Below are positions 1 through 8,477 of a DNA stretch of 64,000 bases, one piece after another (positions within the stretch are counted from its first letter, which is position 1; each line of letters starts with the position of its first letter). A program made the translations under genes and the position numbers. The notes under the pieces were generated by a model. It saw only the letters and a list, made by a program, of their open reading frames with translations. It had not been told where the DNA came from and ran no database searches. This DNA is from Fuerstiella sp. (GTDB lineage Bacteria; Planctomycetota; Planctomycetia; Planctomycetales; Planctomycetaceae): positions 234,835-298,834 of the forward strand of contig JAQWOH010000019.1 in NCBI GenBank assembly GCA_029245955.1, in the 5' to 3' direction.

Positions 1-801
1 CTCGATCACGCCTTCCATCTGCTGATCGGTTTCGAGTCGCTCAAGCTGCCGACGATTCATCTGCTGAATCAGATCGATGCGGCGTCGCTGGACGTCTTCC
101 GAAACAGACCTGTCCGTCAAGTGGCGGATCGGAGCCTTGTTCGGTGAAGAGCCAACACTCTGAATCGCCGTGCCCTGATGTATGGCGGCCAGGAATGCGC
201 TGCTGTAGTTGCGTTCGCCTTCCTGCGGAAGAATGGTGATGTAGCTCGGCAACTGCTGGTTTTCCGTGCCGAGGCCATACGACAGCCATGAACCCATCGA
301 AGGAACGACGTCGAACAGATTGCCAGTGTGCAGTTGTCGGATTGCGACCGGATGATTGGGGCTGCCTGCGTGGACGGCTCGCAACACGCAGAGGTCATCA
401 GCGTGCTTCGCCGTGTGCGGCAGCAGGTCGCTCATGTAGAGCCCGCAGTCGCCCGCGTGCCTGAAACCGGAGACGCTGCCAAGCAGCTTCGTGTTATCAA
501 GACCGACCGTCGCTTCGGTCTCAGGCAGCTTGTAAGGCAGGTCACTTCCGGATCGTTTCTCAAGCTCCGGCTTATGATCGAAGAGGTCCATCTGAGATGG
601 GCCTCCGGACATAAAGAGGAAGATGATCCGCTTCGCTCTTGCCGGGAAATGTGTTGGCTTAACAGCCAGAGGTGCACCGGCATTCCGCTTCGCCGGCGAT
701 GCGGCAACTGCCTGCTGAAGCATGGCACTCAACGCGAGCGAGCCAAAACCACAGCTGGTGGTGCGGAGGAAGTTGCGACGTGATGTTGTTGAGAATTGCA
801 T
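1..801 (-). CDS. DUF1501 family protein, C-terminus cut by window edge
   Basis: The reading frame opens at an ATG at 801 and stays open to the first base, giving 267 residues of a longer protein. The N-terminus has a twin-arginine type leader (TSRRNFL followed by a hydrophobic stretch), so export by Tat is inferred. The motif IIFLFMSGGPSQMDLFDHKP is the hallmark start of the DUF1501 domain, distantly related to sulfatases and phosphatases. SMGSWLSYGLGTENQQLP is also typical of the family. It lies downstream of and in the same direction as the PSCyt1/DUF1553 gene, which is the standard planctomycete gene pair. Biochemical role is unknown for the family; a periplasmic role with the cytochrome-like partner is inferred from linkage only. 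Confidence 0.93.
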   Translation of the reverse strand, partial: MQFSTTSRRNFLRTTSCGFGSLALSAMLQQAVAASPAKRNAGAPLAVKPTHFPARAKRIIFLFMSGGPSQMDLFDHKPELEKRSGSDLPYKLPETEATVGLDNTKLLGSVSGFRHAGDCGLYMSDLLPHTAKHADDLCVLRAVHAGSPNHPVAIRQLHTGNLFDVVPSMGSWLSYGLGTENQQLPSYITILPQEGERNYSSAFLAAIHQGTAIQSVGSSPNKAPIRHLTDRSVSEDVQRRRIDLIQQMNRRQLERLETDQQMEGVIE

Positions 802-819
802 TGGCTTGCGTCTTCATTG

Positions 820-875
820 GTAGGGCCGGTTCCCACCGGCCAACTGATTTCTCGGCCGGTGGGAACCGACCCTAC
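820..875. repeat. 22-bp inverted repeat, REP-like hairpin
   Basis: Two 22-base arms (820-841 and 854-875) are reverse complements with one mismatch, separated by a 12-base loop. The arm core is GGTTCCCACCGGCC. The hairpin sits in the 80-base gap between the PSCyt1 gene and the DUF1501 gene, so it would be in the mRNA between two co-directional genes. There is no T-tract, so a simple intrinsic terminator is unlikely. It could be a dispersed REP-type element or an mRNA-stabilising or attenuating hairpin. Confidence 0.8.
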
Positions 876-881
876 GGCACC

Positions 882-3800
882 TCATTCACGAAACAGAAAT
901 CCGTTCGACCCAAGCATGGCGTGACACAACTGACTCCATGCGGCACCGCGGTTTCCCTTCAGGTCTTCGGTGCATTGATCGAGAAAGCTCAGCGCCGTCT
1001 CAATTTCATCGGATGCAGCCGGGCGACTCGTTGTCAGCAGATAAAGCCGGTCGATTCGAGCCCGTTCGTCTTCCGGTTCGTGCTTCGATAATCGTCCGGA
1101 CAAAGCCGTGGCCTGCTGCTTCACGAACGGTGCGTTCAACAGAAACAACGCCTGCGTTGCCACGGTTGTGTTGGGCCGCGCACCGATGATGTCGTTGGGG
1201 TGTGGAAAGTCGAAGACACTGAGGATTTCGAGCTCGCCTTCCGGTCGCTTTCTCAGAAACGGCAGGTAAATGGTACGACGATTCTTCACATAATCGGGAA
1301 CTTTGCTGCCCCATGTTGGTGGATTCACTTTGCCGCCGGCGCCTCGGATATTGCCTTTCAACTCCAGTCCCAGGGATGGTCCGCCTCGGCTCGGATCGAG
1401 CTGGCCGCTGGTCGCCAGCATGGTGTCCCGGATCGATTCAGCTGTGAGTCGACGACGAGGCATTTGCCACATCAGCCGGTTGTCCGGATCAGCCTCGGCC
1501 GCTTTGACGTTGTGAGTCGAAGCCATCTGATACGTGCGCGACAGCACCATCCGACGAATCGTCTTCTTCAAAGACCACCCGTCCTCGCCACGCATTCGAG
1601 AGGCCAGGAAATCCAGCAGTTCCGCATGGCTCGGCGATTCCCCGTGAACACCAAAATAGTCCACCGTGCGAACAAGCCCTTTGCCGAACACGTGGCGCCA
1701 GATACGATTGACCAGGACTCGCGAAGTCAGCGGGTTCAGTGAATCGGTTAACCATCGAGCCAGTTGCAGACGACCACTCGTGCCGTGCGGAACGGAGTAG
1801 TTCGTTGAAGTAGAAACCGCGGAAAGAAAACCGCGAGGAACGACGTCGCCGAGATTCTGAAAATCACCGCGCCGGTAGATCGGGCTGTCGGCCGGTTCGT
1901 CGACATCACGGACCGCAAGCGCATGCTTGGGAGCATCGAGCTTCTCCGCCTGTGCGACTTTTACGGCCGCGTCCTTCAGTTGTTTATCCAGTTCGACTGC
2001 CCGCGCGTGGGCCTCTTTCTGGTCGGGCGTGACTGGTTTGACTGCGGCCAGTCCCTTTGCCCCGCCGCCGTAGAACTGGATCGCGTAATCGCCGTTGCCG
2101 AGATCGACCGCGTGCGAGTGGTTCAGCCCACCACCAGTCCATCCAGGAACGATGGCCTTCGCGAACACTGTCAGTTTTGTATCGGCCTGCGCACCTTTGA
2201 CAGGACCACGTCGCAGGTCATCGAAATCGTCGAAGAAGAAAGTCCGCGAGCCGGCACTAACTCTAAGGTCATCGATCGCACCGCCGAATTTTGAGCTGCC
2301 GGGCGTCGCACTCGTGACACGAATTCTGACACTGCCTGAGCCATCGCCCGTGTAGTTGAACCGAACAGGTTTCAACCGCTGAGCGTTCTTCGCTCCCGAC
2401 CATGGGCCGGGGGCATGCCGGAATCCAACGAGGATACTTCCGTCTTCCCGCTGCAGGTCGATCTGCAGACCGTCACCAGCGGTCGTTCGCTGTGTGGCGC
2501 CCGCCCAGACACTCGGTCCGGCTTTGAAACTCAACTCGTAGTTTGTGCCCTTGTCGTTAGCAGCGATCGGCTTTCTCAGGGTGAGAACATTCGCGTCTGA
2601 GCCGCCGGGGATCTTGATGAGCAGGCTCGTCAGCTCGGCCTGAAGCGTCTGCCGCTGAGACCGCAAATCGGCGAGCATCTCCAGTCGCTGGGCCTGGTCG
2701 TCCGGCGAACGTCTCAAATCCGGGAGACGCACCTGTGTAATGGCACTCCACACACCCGGTCCGTCGTAGCTGGTCGTCCGAGTGCTGTGAAAGACCCCGG
2801 CCAGTGCGTAGTAGTCGGCAGTCGGGACCGGATCGAATTTGTGATCGTGACAGCGAGCGCAGGAGATTGTCTGAGCAAGAAACGTTCTACCAATCCGGTC
2901 GATCTGATGATCAACCACATCCGCATCGAGCTGCTTCTTGATGTAGTTCTGCAGCGTCCACGGGCCGATTGCCAGATAACCGGTCGCAATAATCTGCTCA
3001 CGCCGTTGCTCGTCGGATTCATACGAAAGCAGGTCACCCGCAATCTGCTCGTGAATAAAACGATCCAGCGGCTTGTCTGCATTGAATGCTGCGATCACAT
3101 AGTCCCGGTAACGCCACGCATCGCGAATCAGGACGTTTCCCTGAATGTCAGCGAGGTCCGCATAGCATGACAGATCAAACCAGTGCCGAGCCCAGTGATC
3201 ACCAAACCCCGGTGAGTCGAGGAGTCGATCAACGAAGTTTTCATAGGCACGTTCAGAGGTGTCGTTAACAAACGCTTCGATTTCCTCAGGCGTCGGAGGC
3301 AGCCCGGTCAGGTCAAACGTCACTCGACGCAGCAACGTGTAGCGATCCGCATCCGCGGCCGGCGTGAGTCCTTCAGCTTCAAGCCGCGCAAGTACAAAGG
3401 CGTCCAGGTCATCACGAGCCCATTTCGCATCCTTCGTGACAGGTACGGCAGGACTGCCAATCGGCTGCAGAGCCCAGAGTTTTGCTGGATCGACCTTCGG
3501 TGCCTTCGACTTCCTCGGATCCGGGGCTCTCATCGAAATCCACTTCTCCAGCAGAGCGATCTCACTTGCCGGAAGCTTCTTATCCGGCGGCATCTCATAG
3601 CTCTGATATCGAACAGCCTCCATAAGCAGGCTTTCGTCCGGCTTACCCGGAACAATTGCCGCTCCTTCACTCCCGCCCTTTTCCCAGCCGTGCCGGGAAT
3701 CAAGCACAAGCCCGCCTTTGGCCTTGCCGGAATCATGGCTGTGGCATTGATAACAACGCCGCTTGAGGATTGGCGCGATGTGCTTCTCGAAGAATGCGAC

Positions 3801-3923
3801 GCCTTGAACATTCTCTGGGGTATTTGTGCCTTGAGCGGCCGTCACATCTGCTGAAGTGGTGATCAACCAGGCGACGATTGCGACGACCAGCAACGTCGGA
3901 CCGGTTCTAACGTGTAACGGCAT
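882..3923 (-). CDS. PSCyt1 / DUF1549 / DUF1553 planctomycete cytochrome-like protein
   Basis: This 1013-residue protein starts with a signal peptide (residues 1-30, hydrophobic LLVVAIVAWLI). A haem-binding-like motif CYQCH at about 57-61 marks the planctomycete cytochrome C domain. Next comes DUF1549 (DRLLDSPGFGDHWARHWFDL, then a second CARCH motif before DHKFDP), then a beta-rich middle section, then DUF1553 near the C-terminus (LVNRIWRHVFGKGLV, MPRRRLTAESIRD, TVATQALFLLN). The ATG follows the regulator's stop codon after one base, so translation is probably coupled. A DUF1501 gene follows downstream. The family is almost restricted to planctomycetes and relatives; a role in periplasmic polymer breakdown or redox chemistry is often proposed but unproven. 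Confidence 0.95.
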   Translation of the reverse strand: MPLHVRTGPTLLVVAIVAWLITTSADVTAAQGTNTPENVQGVAFFEKHIAPILKRRCYQCHSHDSGKAKGGLVLDSRHGWEKGGSEGAAIVPGKPDESLLMEAVRYQSYEMPPDKKLPASEIALLEKWISMRAPDPRKSKAPKVDPAKLWALQPIGSPAVPVTKDAKWARDDLDAFVLARLEAEGLTPAADADRYTLLRRVTFDLTGLPPTPEEIEAFVNDTSERAYENFVDRLLDSPGFGDHWARHWFDLSCYADLADIQGNVLIRDAWRYRDYVIAAFNADKPLDRFIHEQIAGDLLSYESDEQRREQIIATGYLAIGPWTLQNYIKKQLDADVVDHQIDRIGRTFLAQTISCARCHDHKFDPVPTADYYALAGVFHSTRTTSYDGPGVWSAITQVRLPDLRRSPDDQAQRLEMLADLRSQRQTLQAELTSLLIKIPGGSDANVLTLRKPIAANDKGTNYELSFKAGPSVWAGATQRTTAGDGLQIDLQREDGSILVGFRHAPGPWSGAKNAQRLKPVRFNYTGDGSGSVRIRVTSATPGSSKFGGAIDDLRVSAGSRTFFFDDFDDLRRGPVKGAQADTKLTVFAKAIVPGWTGGGLNHSHAVDLGNGDYAIQFYGGGAKGLAAVKPVTPDQKEAHARAVELDKQLKDAAVKVAQAEKLDAPKHALAVRDVDEPADSPIYRRGDFQNLGDVVPRGFLSAVSTSTNYSVPHGTSGRLQLARWLTDSLNPLTSRVLVNRIWRHVFGKGLVRTVDYFGVHGESPSHAELLDFLASRMRGEDGWSLKKTIRRMVLSRTYQMASTHNVKAAEADPDNRLMWQMPRRRLTAESIRDTMLATSGQLDPSRGGPSLGLELKGNIRGAGGKVNPPTWGSKVPDYVKNRRTIYLPFLRKRPEGELEILSVFDFPHPNDIIGARPNTTVATQALFLLNAPFVKQQATALSGRLSKHEPEDERARIDRLYLLTTSRPAASDEIETALSFLDQCTEDLKGNRGAAWSQLCHAMLGSNGFLFRE

Positions 3924-3924
3924 A

Positions 3925-4671
3925 TCACTTCCCTCCGTTCATCGCCGGAGGCTGCCGCAATTCATCAAGCAGCCCGTTGTAGGCCGCACGAATGTGGTCT
4001 CGCATCTCACGCTGAGCCTGCTCGGCGTCACCTGCTGCGAGAGCTGAATAAATACGAGCGTGCAACTTATTGGATTCTGCACGCCGATTGTCCGACCAGT
4101 GAATCCGATCAAGATGAGGCCGGACCTGAGCGAGTAAAACTCTGAGCAAATCCGTCATCACGGTGTTGCCGGACAGTCGCCCGATCTCCAGATGAAACTC
4201 GACATCCAGCCGGGCGTACTCGGGGGATTCATCCGCAAGCGGAATCTCAGCCATGTCGGCCAGTATCTGCCTGAGCCGAAACAACTCCGACAGCTCTCGC
4301 CGCTGAGCCGTCTTCGCAACCATCGTCAATTCCAGCGCCTCACGTGTTTCCAGAATGTGGAACAGATTCCTGTCCGGCGGTCCCGGCACCTCATCAAGTA
4401 TTCGACTGGAGTCAGCCTGCACAGACTCAGATCTCTGAGAATCATCCTCGGACTGCACAATCGCCCCAACGCGCGGAAGGACCTTCACCAGCCCCTTGGC
4501 TTGCGCCGTCAACAACGCGTCGCGGACCGTCCCCGCCCTGACACCAAACCGAACAGCCAGTTCTCGAATTGGCGGAAGACGGTCCCCCGGTGCCAAACCA
4601 TTGTCCACGATCAGATCACTCAGAAGTCCAACGAGTTCGACAGCATCAAACGTCTCTGTGACCGATTTCAT
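3925..4671 (-). CDS. GntR family transcriptional regulator, FCD (FadR-type) subfamily
   Basis: The 248-residue protein has an N-terminal winged helix-turn-helix (about 8-75) with the GntR signature (LAPGDRLPPIRELAVRFGVR, then GTVRDAL). The C-terminal FCD ligand-binding domain (about 95-235) shows the expected metal-site pattern: D and H in RLDVEFHLEIGRLSGN, then HARIYSAL and MRDHIRAAY. The linker (residues 75-95) is Ser/Asp-rich. It is the first gene of an operon with the PSCyt1 and DUF1501 genes; its stop is one base before the next start. Palindromes upstream suggest autoregulation. The effector is unknown; FCD regulators usually sense small carboxylic or sugar acids. Confidence 0.93.
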   Translation of the reverse strand: MKSVTETFDAVELVGLLSDLIVDNGLAPGDRLPPIRELAVRFGVRAGTVRDALLTAQAKGLVKVLPRVGAIVQSEDDSQRSESVQADSSRILDEVPGPPDRNLFHILETREALELTMVAKTAQRRELSELFRLRQILADMAEIPLADESPEYARLDVEFHLEIGRLSGNTVMTDLLRVLLAQVRPHLDRIHWSDNRRAESNKLHARIYSALAAGDAEQAQREMRDHIRAAYNGLLDELRQPPAMNGGK

Positions 4672-4698
4672 TCCGCCCCCTTCCTGACACTTGCCAGT

Positions 4699-4791
4699 TG
4701 ATAATCAAAAACCACTGTTATTTAATGACATTTATGTAGCATCAGCCACCACTGATAATCACGAACCTCATTGATCATCAGTATAAATGTC
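4699..4791. promoter_or_regulatory. Candidate GntR operator cluster: three TGATNATCA palindromes
   Basis: Upstream of the GntR start codon lie three copies of the palindrome TGATNATCA (4699-4707, 4753-4761, 4772-4780). The second and third sit inside a larger inverted repeat: ACTGATAATCA (4751-4761) against TGATCATCAGT (4772-4782). That is flanked by a further outer inverted pair GACATTTAT (4727-4735) and ATAAATGTC (4783-4791). FCD regulators bind short palindromes of this kind. Autoregulation of the regulator-PSCyt1-DUF1501 operon is inferred. Confidence 0.6.
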
Positions 4792-4799
4792 GCGATGTC

Positions 4800-5690
4800 A
4801 AGCGTGTCCTGCAGACGGCCTGAATCAGCATGTCAGTTGAACATCGGAGCAGGACGACGGTGAAATGCGACGAAAGAACGCCCATGTTTCTGACGACCCC
4901 CGTTGTGCGGCCCACACCCGGATCTTCCGCTGAGTCTGCTTGCCCATGTATCACGACGCGGTATTTCAAACTACGACGCCGACTGGAGTCATTTCGATGA
5001 CCGTGCAATGCAATTCTCTGATGAGCGGCCGCGAATTCCTCCGGAAACTCCTGAGCTCCTCATGCAACAGACACTTCCGGAATCGCTCTATCGCAGGTTC
5101 GGTGATGTGTTCGCAGTGCAGTTGAAGAAGTGTGAACTGCCACTGACACCCGAGATGCACAAGTCCGGCATCCGCAAATTCCGGAGTGAATGACACTGTT
5201 CCGTGCTGCACTCATCATCAACGATGACCGACGAAACCCGGCCAGCGATCTCTTCATGGAGCTCAAGAACGGGTAGAGAACCGACTGTCGTTACGTGTTG
5301 TAGCCGAACACGTCCACTGCTCCGTCTTTGCGACAAACCGGAAATTCATTGGTGCTGGAACCATCATTTCTATACGACGGCAGACTCTGACGCCACGTTT
5401 CTTCCGCTCTGTTCAAAACCACGGTTGCCCCAGCGAAGTCCGCGTCTGTGCTCGTGTCCGGTACGGAAACGAGCACACGCCTATGTTCAAACAGATCCCA
5501 TAAGAATTCCGACAGCACCTTATCAGACCTCCCTGCTTCGGGACACGTGCAGTTGTATAGCGTTCGGTGATGAGCGATTAAATATCGACTGATATGGACC
5601 ACGACAGGTTACACTTGCAGCGTCCGGTTGTAAAAGATATCCGGTCATCCTGTATTCGGCGTCGCGTCTTCAACAGAAAAAACATTCTTC
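4800..5690. other. Long intergenic stretch, possible decayed coding sequence
   Basis: No convincing intact gene. On the minus strand around 5602-5294 a short open stretch has a protein-like run (LSEFLWDLFEHRRVLVSVPD, then LNRAEETWRQSLPS) that stops without a proper N- or C-terminal context; it may be a remnant of a larger gene. The remaining open frames look like random sequence. Confidence 0.3.
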
Positions 5691-6386
5691 ATGAGTCCAT
5701 CCAATCTCGAAATCCTGGCATACGAAGACACACCGCTGGGGCCGCTATGTCTGCGGCGACGTGAACTGCTGTCTGAGCCGGGAACGGTTGTGACTGAAGT
5801 GACACTGAATCACGAATTTCTGATGAGCAGTTACAACACCGACTCAGAACGTGCCATTTCAAACCGATCGGTCGAAATTCATGGTGGCCGTAAGCTGTCA
5901 GCGCTGGTCGGAGGACTCGGCCTGGGTTACACGGCTCGCGAATTACTGGCACACGAACATATCGCGTCGGTTGAAGTTGTCGAATATCTGCCACAGGTTA
6001 TCGACTGGCTGCAGAGCGACCTGGTCCCGCTGTCAGGCGAACTGAACACCTGTGAACATTTAAAGATTACTGCAGGCGACGTCTATCAGCGACTGATGAC
6101 AGAACCCACGGAACAGTTCGACCTGATTGTCATTGACGTCGATCATTCTCCCGTCGATCAGCTGGGTGAAGAAGATCACGTATTTTATACAAAAGCAGGT
6201 CTTTTGAAGGCCAAAGCCCATCTGCGTAAAAAGGGCGTCCTTGCAGTCTGGTCCTACGCGGAAAGCAGTGAATTTTCCGAAGCGCTGCGGAACACGTTTA
6301 CTACGGTCCATGTCGAACCAATCACAACACTTAACACACTTGTGGACCACCAGCAGACTGACTGGCTGTTCTTTGGCGTCAAGTAA
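5691..6386 (+). CDS. Spermidine-synthase-like SAM-dependent methyltransferase-fold protein
   Basis: A 231-residue protein with a Rossmann-type methyltransferase core. The nucleotide-binding glycine loop is LVGGLGLGYTARELL (about 68-82), followed by the acidic strand VEVVEYLPQVIDWL. DVYQRL and FDLIVIDVDHSP (about 125-150) match the spermidine synthase pattern in which an Asp contacts the aminopropyl donor. GLLKAKAHLRKKGVLAVWSY is the usual later strand. It lacks an obvious N-terminal beta-hairpin domain of full spermidine synthases, so aminopropyl transfer is not certain. It stands alone after a long intergenic region and runs towards the minus-strand DNA-repair operon. Confidence 0.82.
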   Translation: MSPSNLEILAYEDTPLGPLCLRRRELLSEPGTVVTEVTLNHEFLMSSYNTDSERAISNRSVEIHGGRKLSALVGGLGLGYTARELLAHEHIASVEVVEYLPQVIDWLQSDLVPLSGELNTCEHLKITAGDVYQRLMTEPTEQFDLIVIDVDHSPVDQLGEEDHVFYTKAGLLKAKAHLRKKGVLAVWSYAESSEFSEALRNTFTTVHVEPITTLNTLVDHQQTDWLFFGVK

Positions 6387-6411
6387 GCGGCACGGATTTC
6401 GGCTGGCTGCA

Positions 6412-7116
6412 TCAAACTGAAGTGCTGTCGGACACGATCACGTCTGCGTCATTCCGCACCAATTCCAGCCCCACGCCGTCACCCCGGTCCGGTGCCAACC
6501 GATAAACCCGGTCGGCATGACGCAGAAAGCTGGACACGTCGTGATGACTGATCATCAACACCTGAAAGCCAAGGGCTGTGCCCGCTTCGTGAACAATCTT
6601 CACAAGTCTGGGCACCAGGTCCGGATGCAGCCAGCAATCCTGCTCGTCGAGCACCAGAAACTTGCGATGCCGTCGTTCGTCCAGGGTCGTGACAGCAAAC
6701 ATGCGCAGCCCGACAGAAACAACATTGGCCACCGAACCACCCTGACCGCGCATTATATCTTCAGGATTTCCGTTGCGTTCAATTGAGAATTCAACGCTGG
6801 CGGCATCTCGTTTGAATGACGCCGTGGCTTTGAATACGACCGGCTGATCCAGCACCTCCTGCAATGCCTTCGTCAACGTCGATTCAATCACCGAAAGCTC
6901 TCGCTGAAACACGTCGTTACTCAACTGTTCCAGCGCATCGGTGACCGAATCTGCGATCGCCAGATACGCATCAATTTTGTTCCGTCTGTTGGTCAGGTCC
7001 GTCTGCTGCGCGACAAGTTCGTCTCGCTTGCCCTGCAGCCGGTCTGCCCGTCCGCGAATTCCTGCCAACAGGTCAGTTGATGTTTCCAGCTCAGACATCA
7101 TCCCCGTTCCCGGCAT
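6412..7116 (-). CDS. C-terminal half of a split Rad50/SbcC-type ATPase (signature, Walker B, H-loop)
   Basis: The 234-residue protein begins with a coiled coil (about 10-90) and then has the C-terminal ATPase lobe of an SMC/Rad50-type ABC ATPase. A signature-like loop GQGGSVANVVSVGLRMF lies at about 124-140, Walker B FLVLDEQD at 153-160, a D-loop (LHPD) just after it, and the switch histidine in LMISHHD at about 187-193. There is no Walker A in this protein; that is in the 8474-10129 gene of the same operon. The listed start overlaps the upstream small coiled-coil gene by 26 bases. ATGs at 7101 and 7098, next to a GGGG stretch, are plausible alternatives. The split is inferred to be functional because both halves are complete and uninterrupted. 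Confidence 0.85.
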   Translation of the reverse strand: MPGTGMMSELETSTDLLAGIRGRADRLQGKRDELVAQQTDLTNRRNKIDAYLAIADSVTDALEQLSNDVFQRELSVIESTLTKALQEVLDQPVVFKATASFKRDAASVEFSIERNGNPEDIMRGQGGSVANVVSVGLRMFAVTTLDERRHRKFLVLDEQDCWLHPDLVPRLVKIVHEAGTALGFQVLMISHHDVSSFLRHADRVYRLAPDRGDGVGLELVRNDADVIVSDSTSV

Positions 7117-7426
7117 TCGGCGGCGTCCCTGCTTCCTGTTCCACTTTTGCCAGCTCGCCGGAAATCCCTTCCAGAAGTTCCTGGTAGTCGCTGCGTCGTT
7201 TTTCGTTCTCGGTCTCCATCTGTTCCAGCTTGTTTTTCAGTTCGTCGATATCACTGGTTTCGAATTCGTTAACCGCGTCCTTCTGCAGAGCTTCCAGCTG
7301 TTTCGTAGCTTCTTCAAGCTGGGTCTGAGCCTGAATCTTCCGTTCGTTCAGGCGTTCGTACTCGCCCTTGAGCTCATCGATCGAGCGTACTGAGATTTTG
7401 TTGCTTTTTGCCATTTCTGACACCAT
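7091..7426 (-). CDS. Small all-coiled-coil protein of the split Rad50 operon
   Basis: A 111-residue, highly charged protein. Residues about 12-95 have heptad-like spacing (LKGEYERLNERKIQAQTQLE, LKNKLEQMETENEKRRSDY), so it is predicted to be almost entirely coiled coil with a short disordered acidic tail. It has no cysteine and no ATPase motif. It lies between the metallophosphoesterase gene (10-base gap) and the C-terminal ATPase half (overlap). I do not recognise a family. From context it may be a structural third piece that pairs with the split coiled-coil arms. A second ATG at 7412 (MAKSNK) could be the true start. Confidence 0.75.
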   Translation of the reverse strand: MVSEMAKSNKISVRSIDELKGEYERLNERKIQAQTQLEEATKQLEALQKDAVNEFETSDIDELKNKLEQMETENEKRRSDYQELLEGISGELAKVEQEAGTPPNAGNGDDV

Positions 7427-7436
7427 CCGTTTCGTT

Positions 7437-8477
7437 TCAGGAATCGCGGTTCTGATTGTGATTATCCGACTTATCAGAAGTCACCTCAGCAGCCAATCGC
7501 ATGATCTCGTCGGCGACAGGTACTTCAAACTGGTCCAGATACTTTTTCAGGAATTCATTTAACCCGGCACCGGAATCGGTGCGACGGGCAGTCAATTGAC
7601 GCAGATCTGCAATGAAGCCGGAGCCCCGTTCTCCGTCCGATCCGTCAGATTCGACTTCCGGATGAAAGACATCGTCAAATGGTTCGTGCGGCACAGTGAC
7701 CCAGCCAATCTTCCACGACTGGCCACTGTGTGATTCGAACCGAAATACGTCAGATGAATCGTCTGCGCCAGTGCCGTCGGCCGACATCAGGAAGGGCACG
7801 GCCGGAATATGTTCACGCGACGCGTCACTGCGGGCCCGTCGCGTTATGTTACCAGCCGTAACCCAATGAGTCCCACCTTTGCTCACCGGTTGCAGTCGCC
7901 GGTGAATATGTCCGTTTACAACAAGGTCAATGCCGGAAATTTCACCTGGACGGACACGACCGGCCTCTTCATATCCAGGAATAAAAATGTCGTGATGAGT
8001 GACCCAGACAACCAGGTCTGCAGCCACACAATCGCTGACAAACTCTTTGGGAATTCTGTTCCCCCACGCCGTACCGCCAACCACGGTCTGCTGTCCACCG
8101 ACCGTGCCGATCCATGGTGATTCGGCGGACAGCTGTTTCAGATGTCCACCGGCGAACAGAACATGAATGGAATCGTGCGGCTTCAGAGAATTCTCTCGAA
8201 CATCGTGGTTGCCGTAGATGGCCGGCAGAGGCTCATCAATGGATTCGATGATAGCGGACAGCAGCCAGTTAGGGTTGTCCTGAGGCAGCTGGAACAGGTC
8301 TCCCAGCAGGATCGGCTGCAGTTGATGCTCGCGAGCATAACGCAGACACCAGCGAAACTTCTGCAGGGCGACGTGAGGGTAGTTATCTTTGCGAAATCCC
8401 GGAATGCGCGCTTCCAGATGCGGATCGCCGATGAACAGCAGTCCCTGAAAACTACTTAATGAGTTATGGTCACTCAC
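7437..8477 (-). CDS. SbcD/Mre11-like calcineurin-type metallophosphoesterase
   Basis: A 346-residue protein with all five metallophosphoesterase motifs in order: GDPHLE (17-22), GDLF (59-62), GNHD (89-92), THHD (160-163) and GHIH (189-192). These provide the two-metal site of Mre11/SbcD nucleases. The C-terminal 120 residues are acidic and then helical (ADLRQLTARR, FLKKYLDQF), a likely partner-binding region. It starts with GTG inside the stop codon of the upstream Walker A gene (GTGA overlap), so the two are translationally coupled. From motif and context it is the nuclease subunit of a Rad50-Mre11-like complex for DNA end processing. It is shorter than typical SbcD (about 400 residues). Confidence 0.9.
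   Translation of the reverse strand: MSDHNSLSSFQGLLFIGDPHLEARIPGFRKDNYPHVALQKFRWCLRYAREHQLQPILLGDLFQLPQDNPNWLLSAIIESIDEPLPAIYGNHDVRENSLKPHDSIHVLFAGGHLKQLSAESPWIGTVGGQQTVVGGTAWGNRIPKEFVSDCVAADLVVWVTHHDIFIPGYEEAGRVRPGEISGIDLVVNGHIHRRLQPVSKGGTHWVTAGNITRRARSDASREHIPAVPFLMSADGTGADDSSDVFRFESHSGQSWKIGWVTVPHEPFDDVFHPEVESDGSDGERGSGFIADLRQLTARRTDSGAGLNEFLKKYLDQFEVPVADEIMRLAAEVTSDKSDNHNQNRDS

Noticed and set aside
5291..5602. Minus-strand 103-codon frame with a protein-like stretch (EFLWDLFEHRR, AEETWRQSL)
   Set aside because: Too short and without context to call a gene; noted only as possible decayed sequence.
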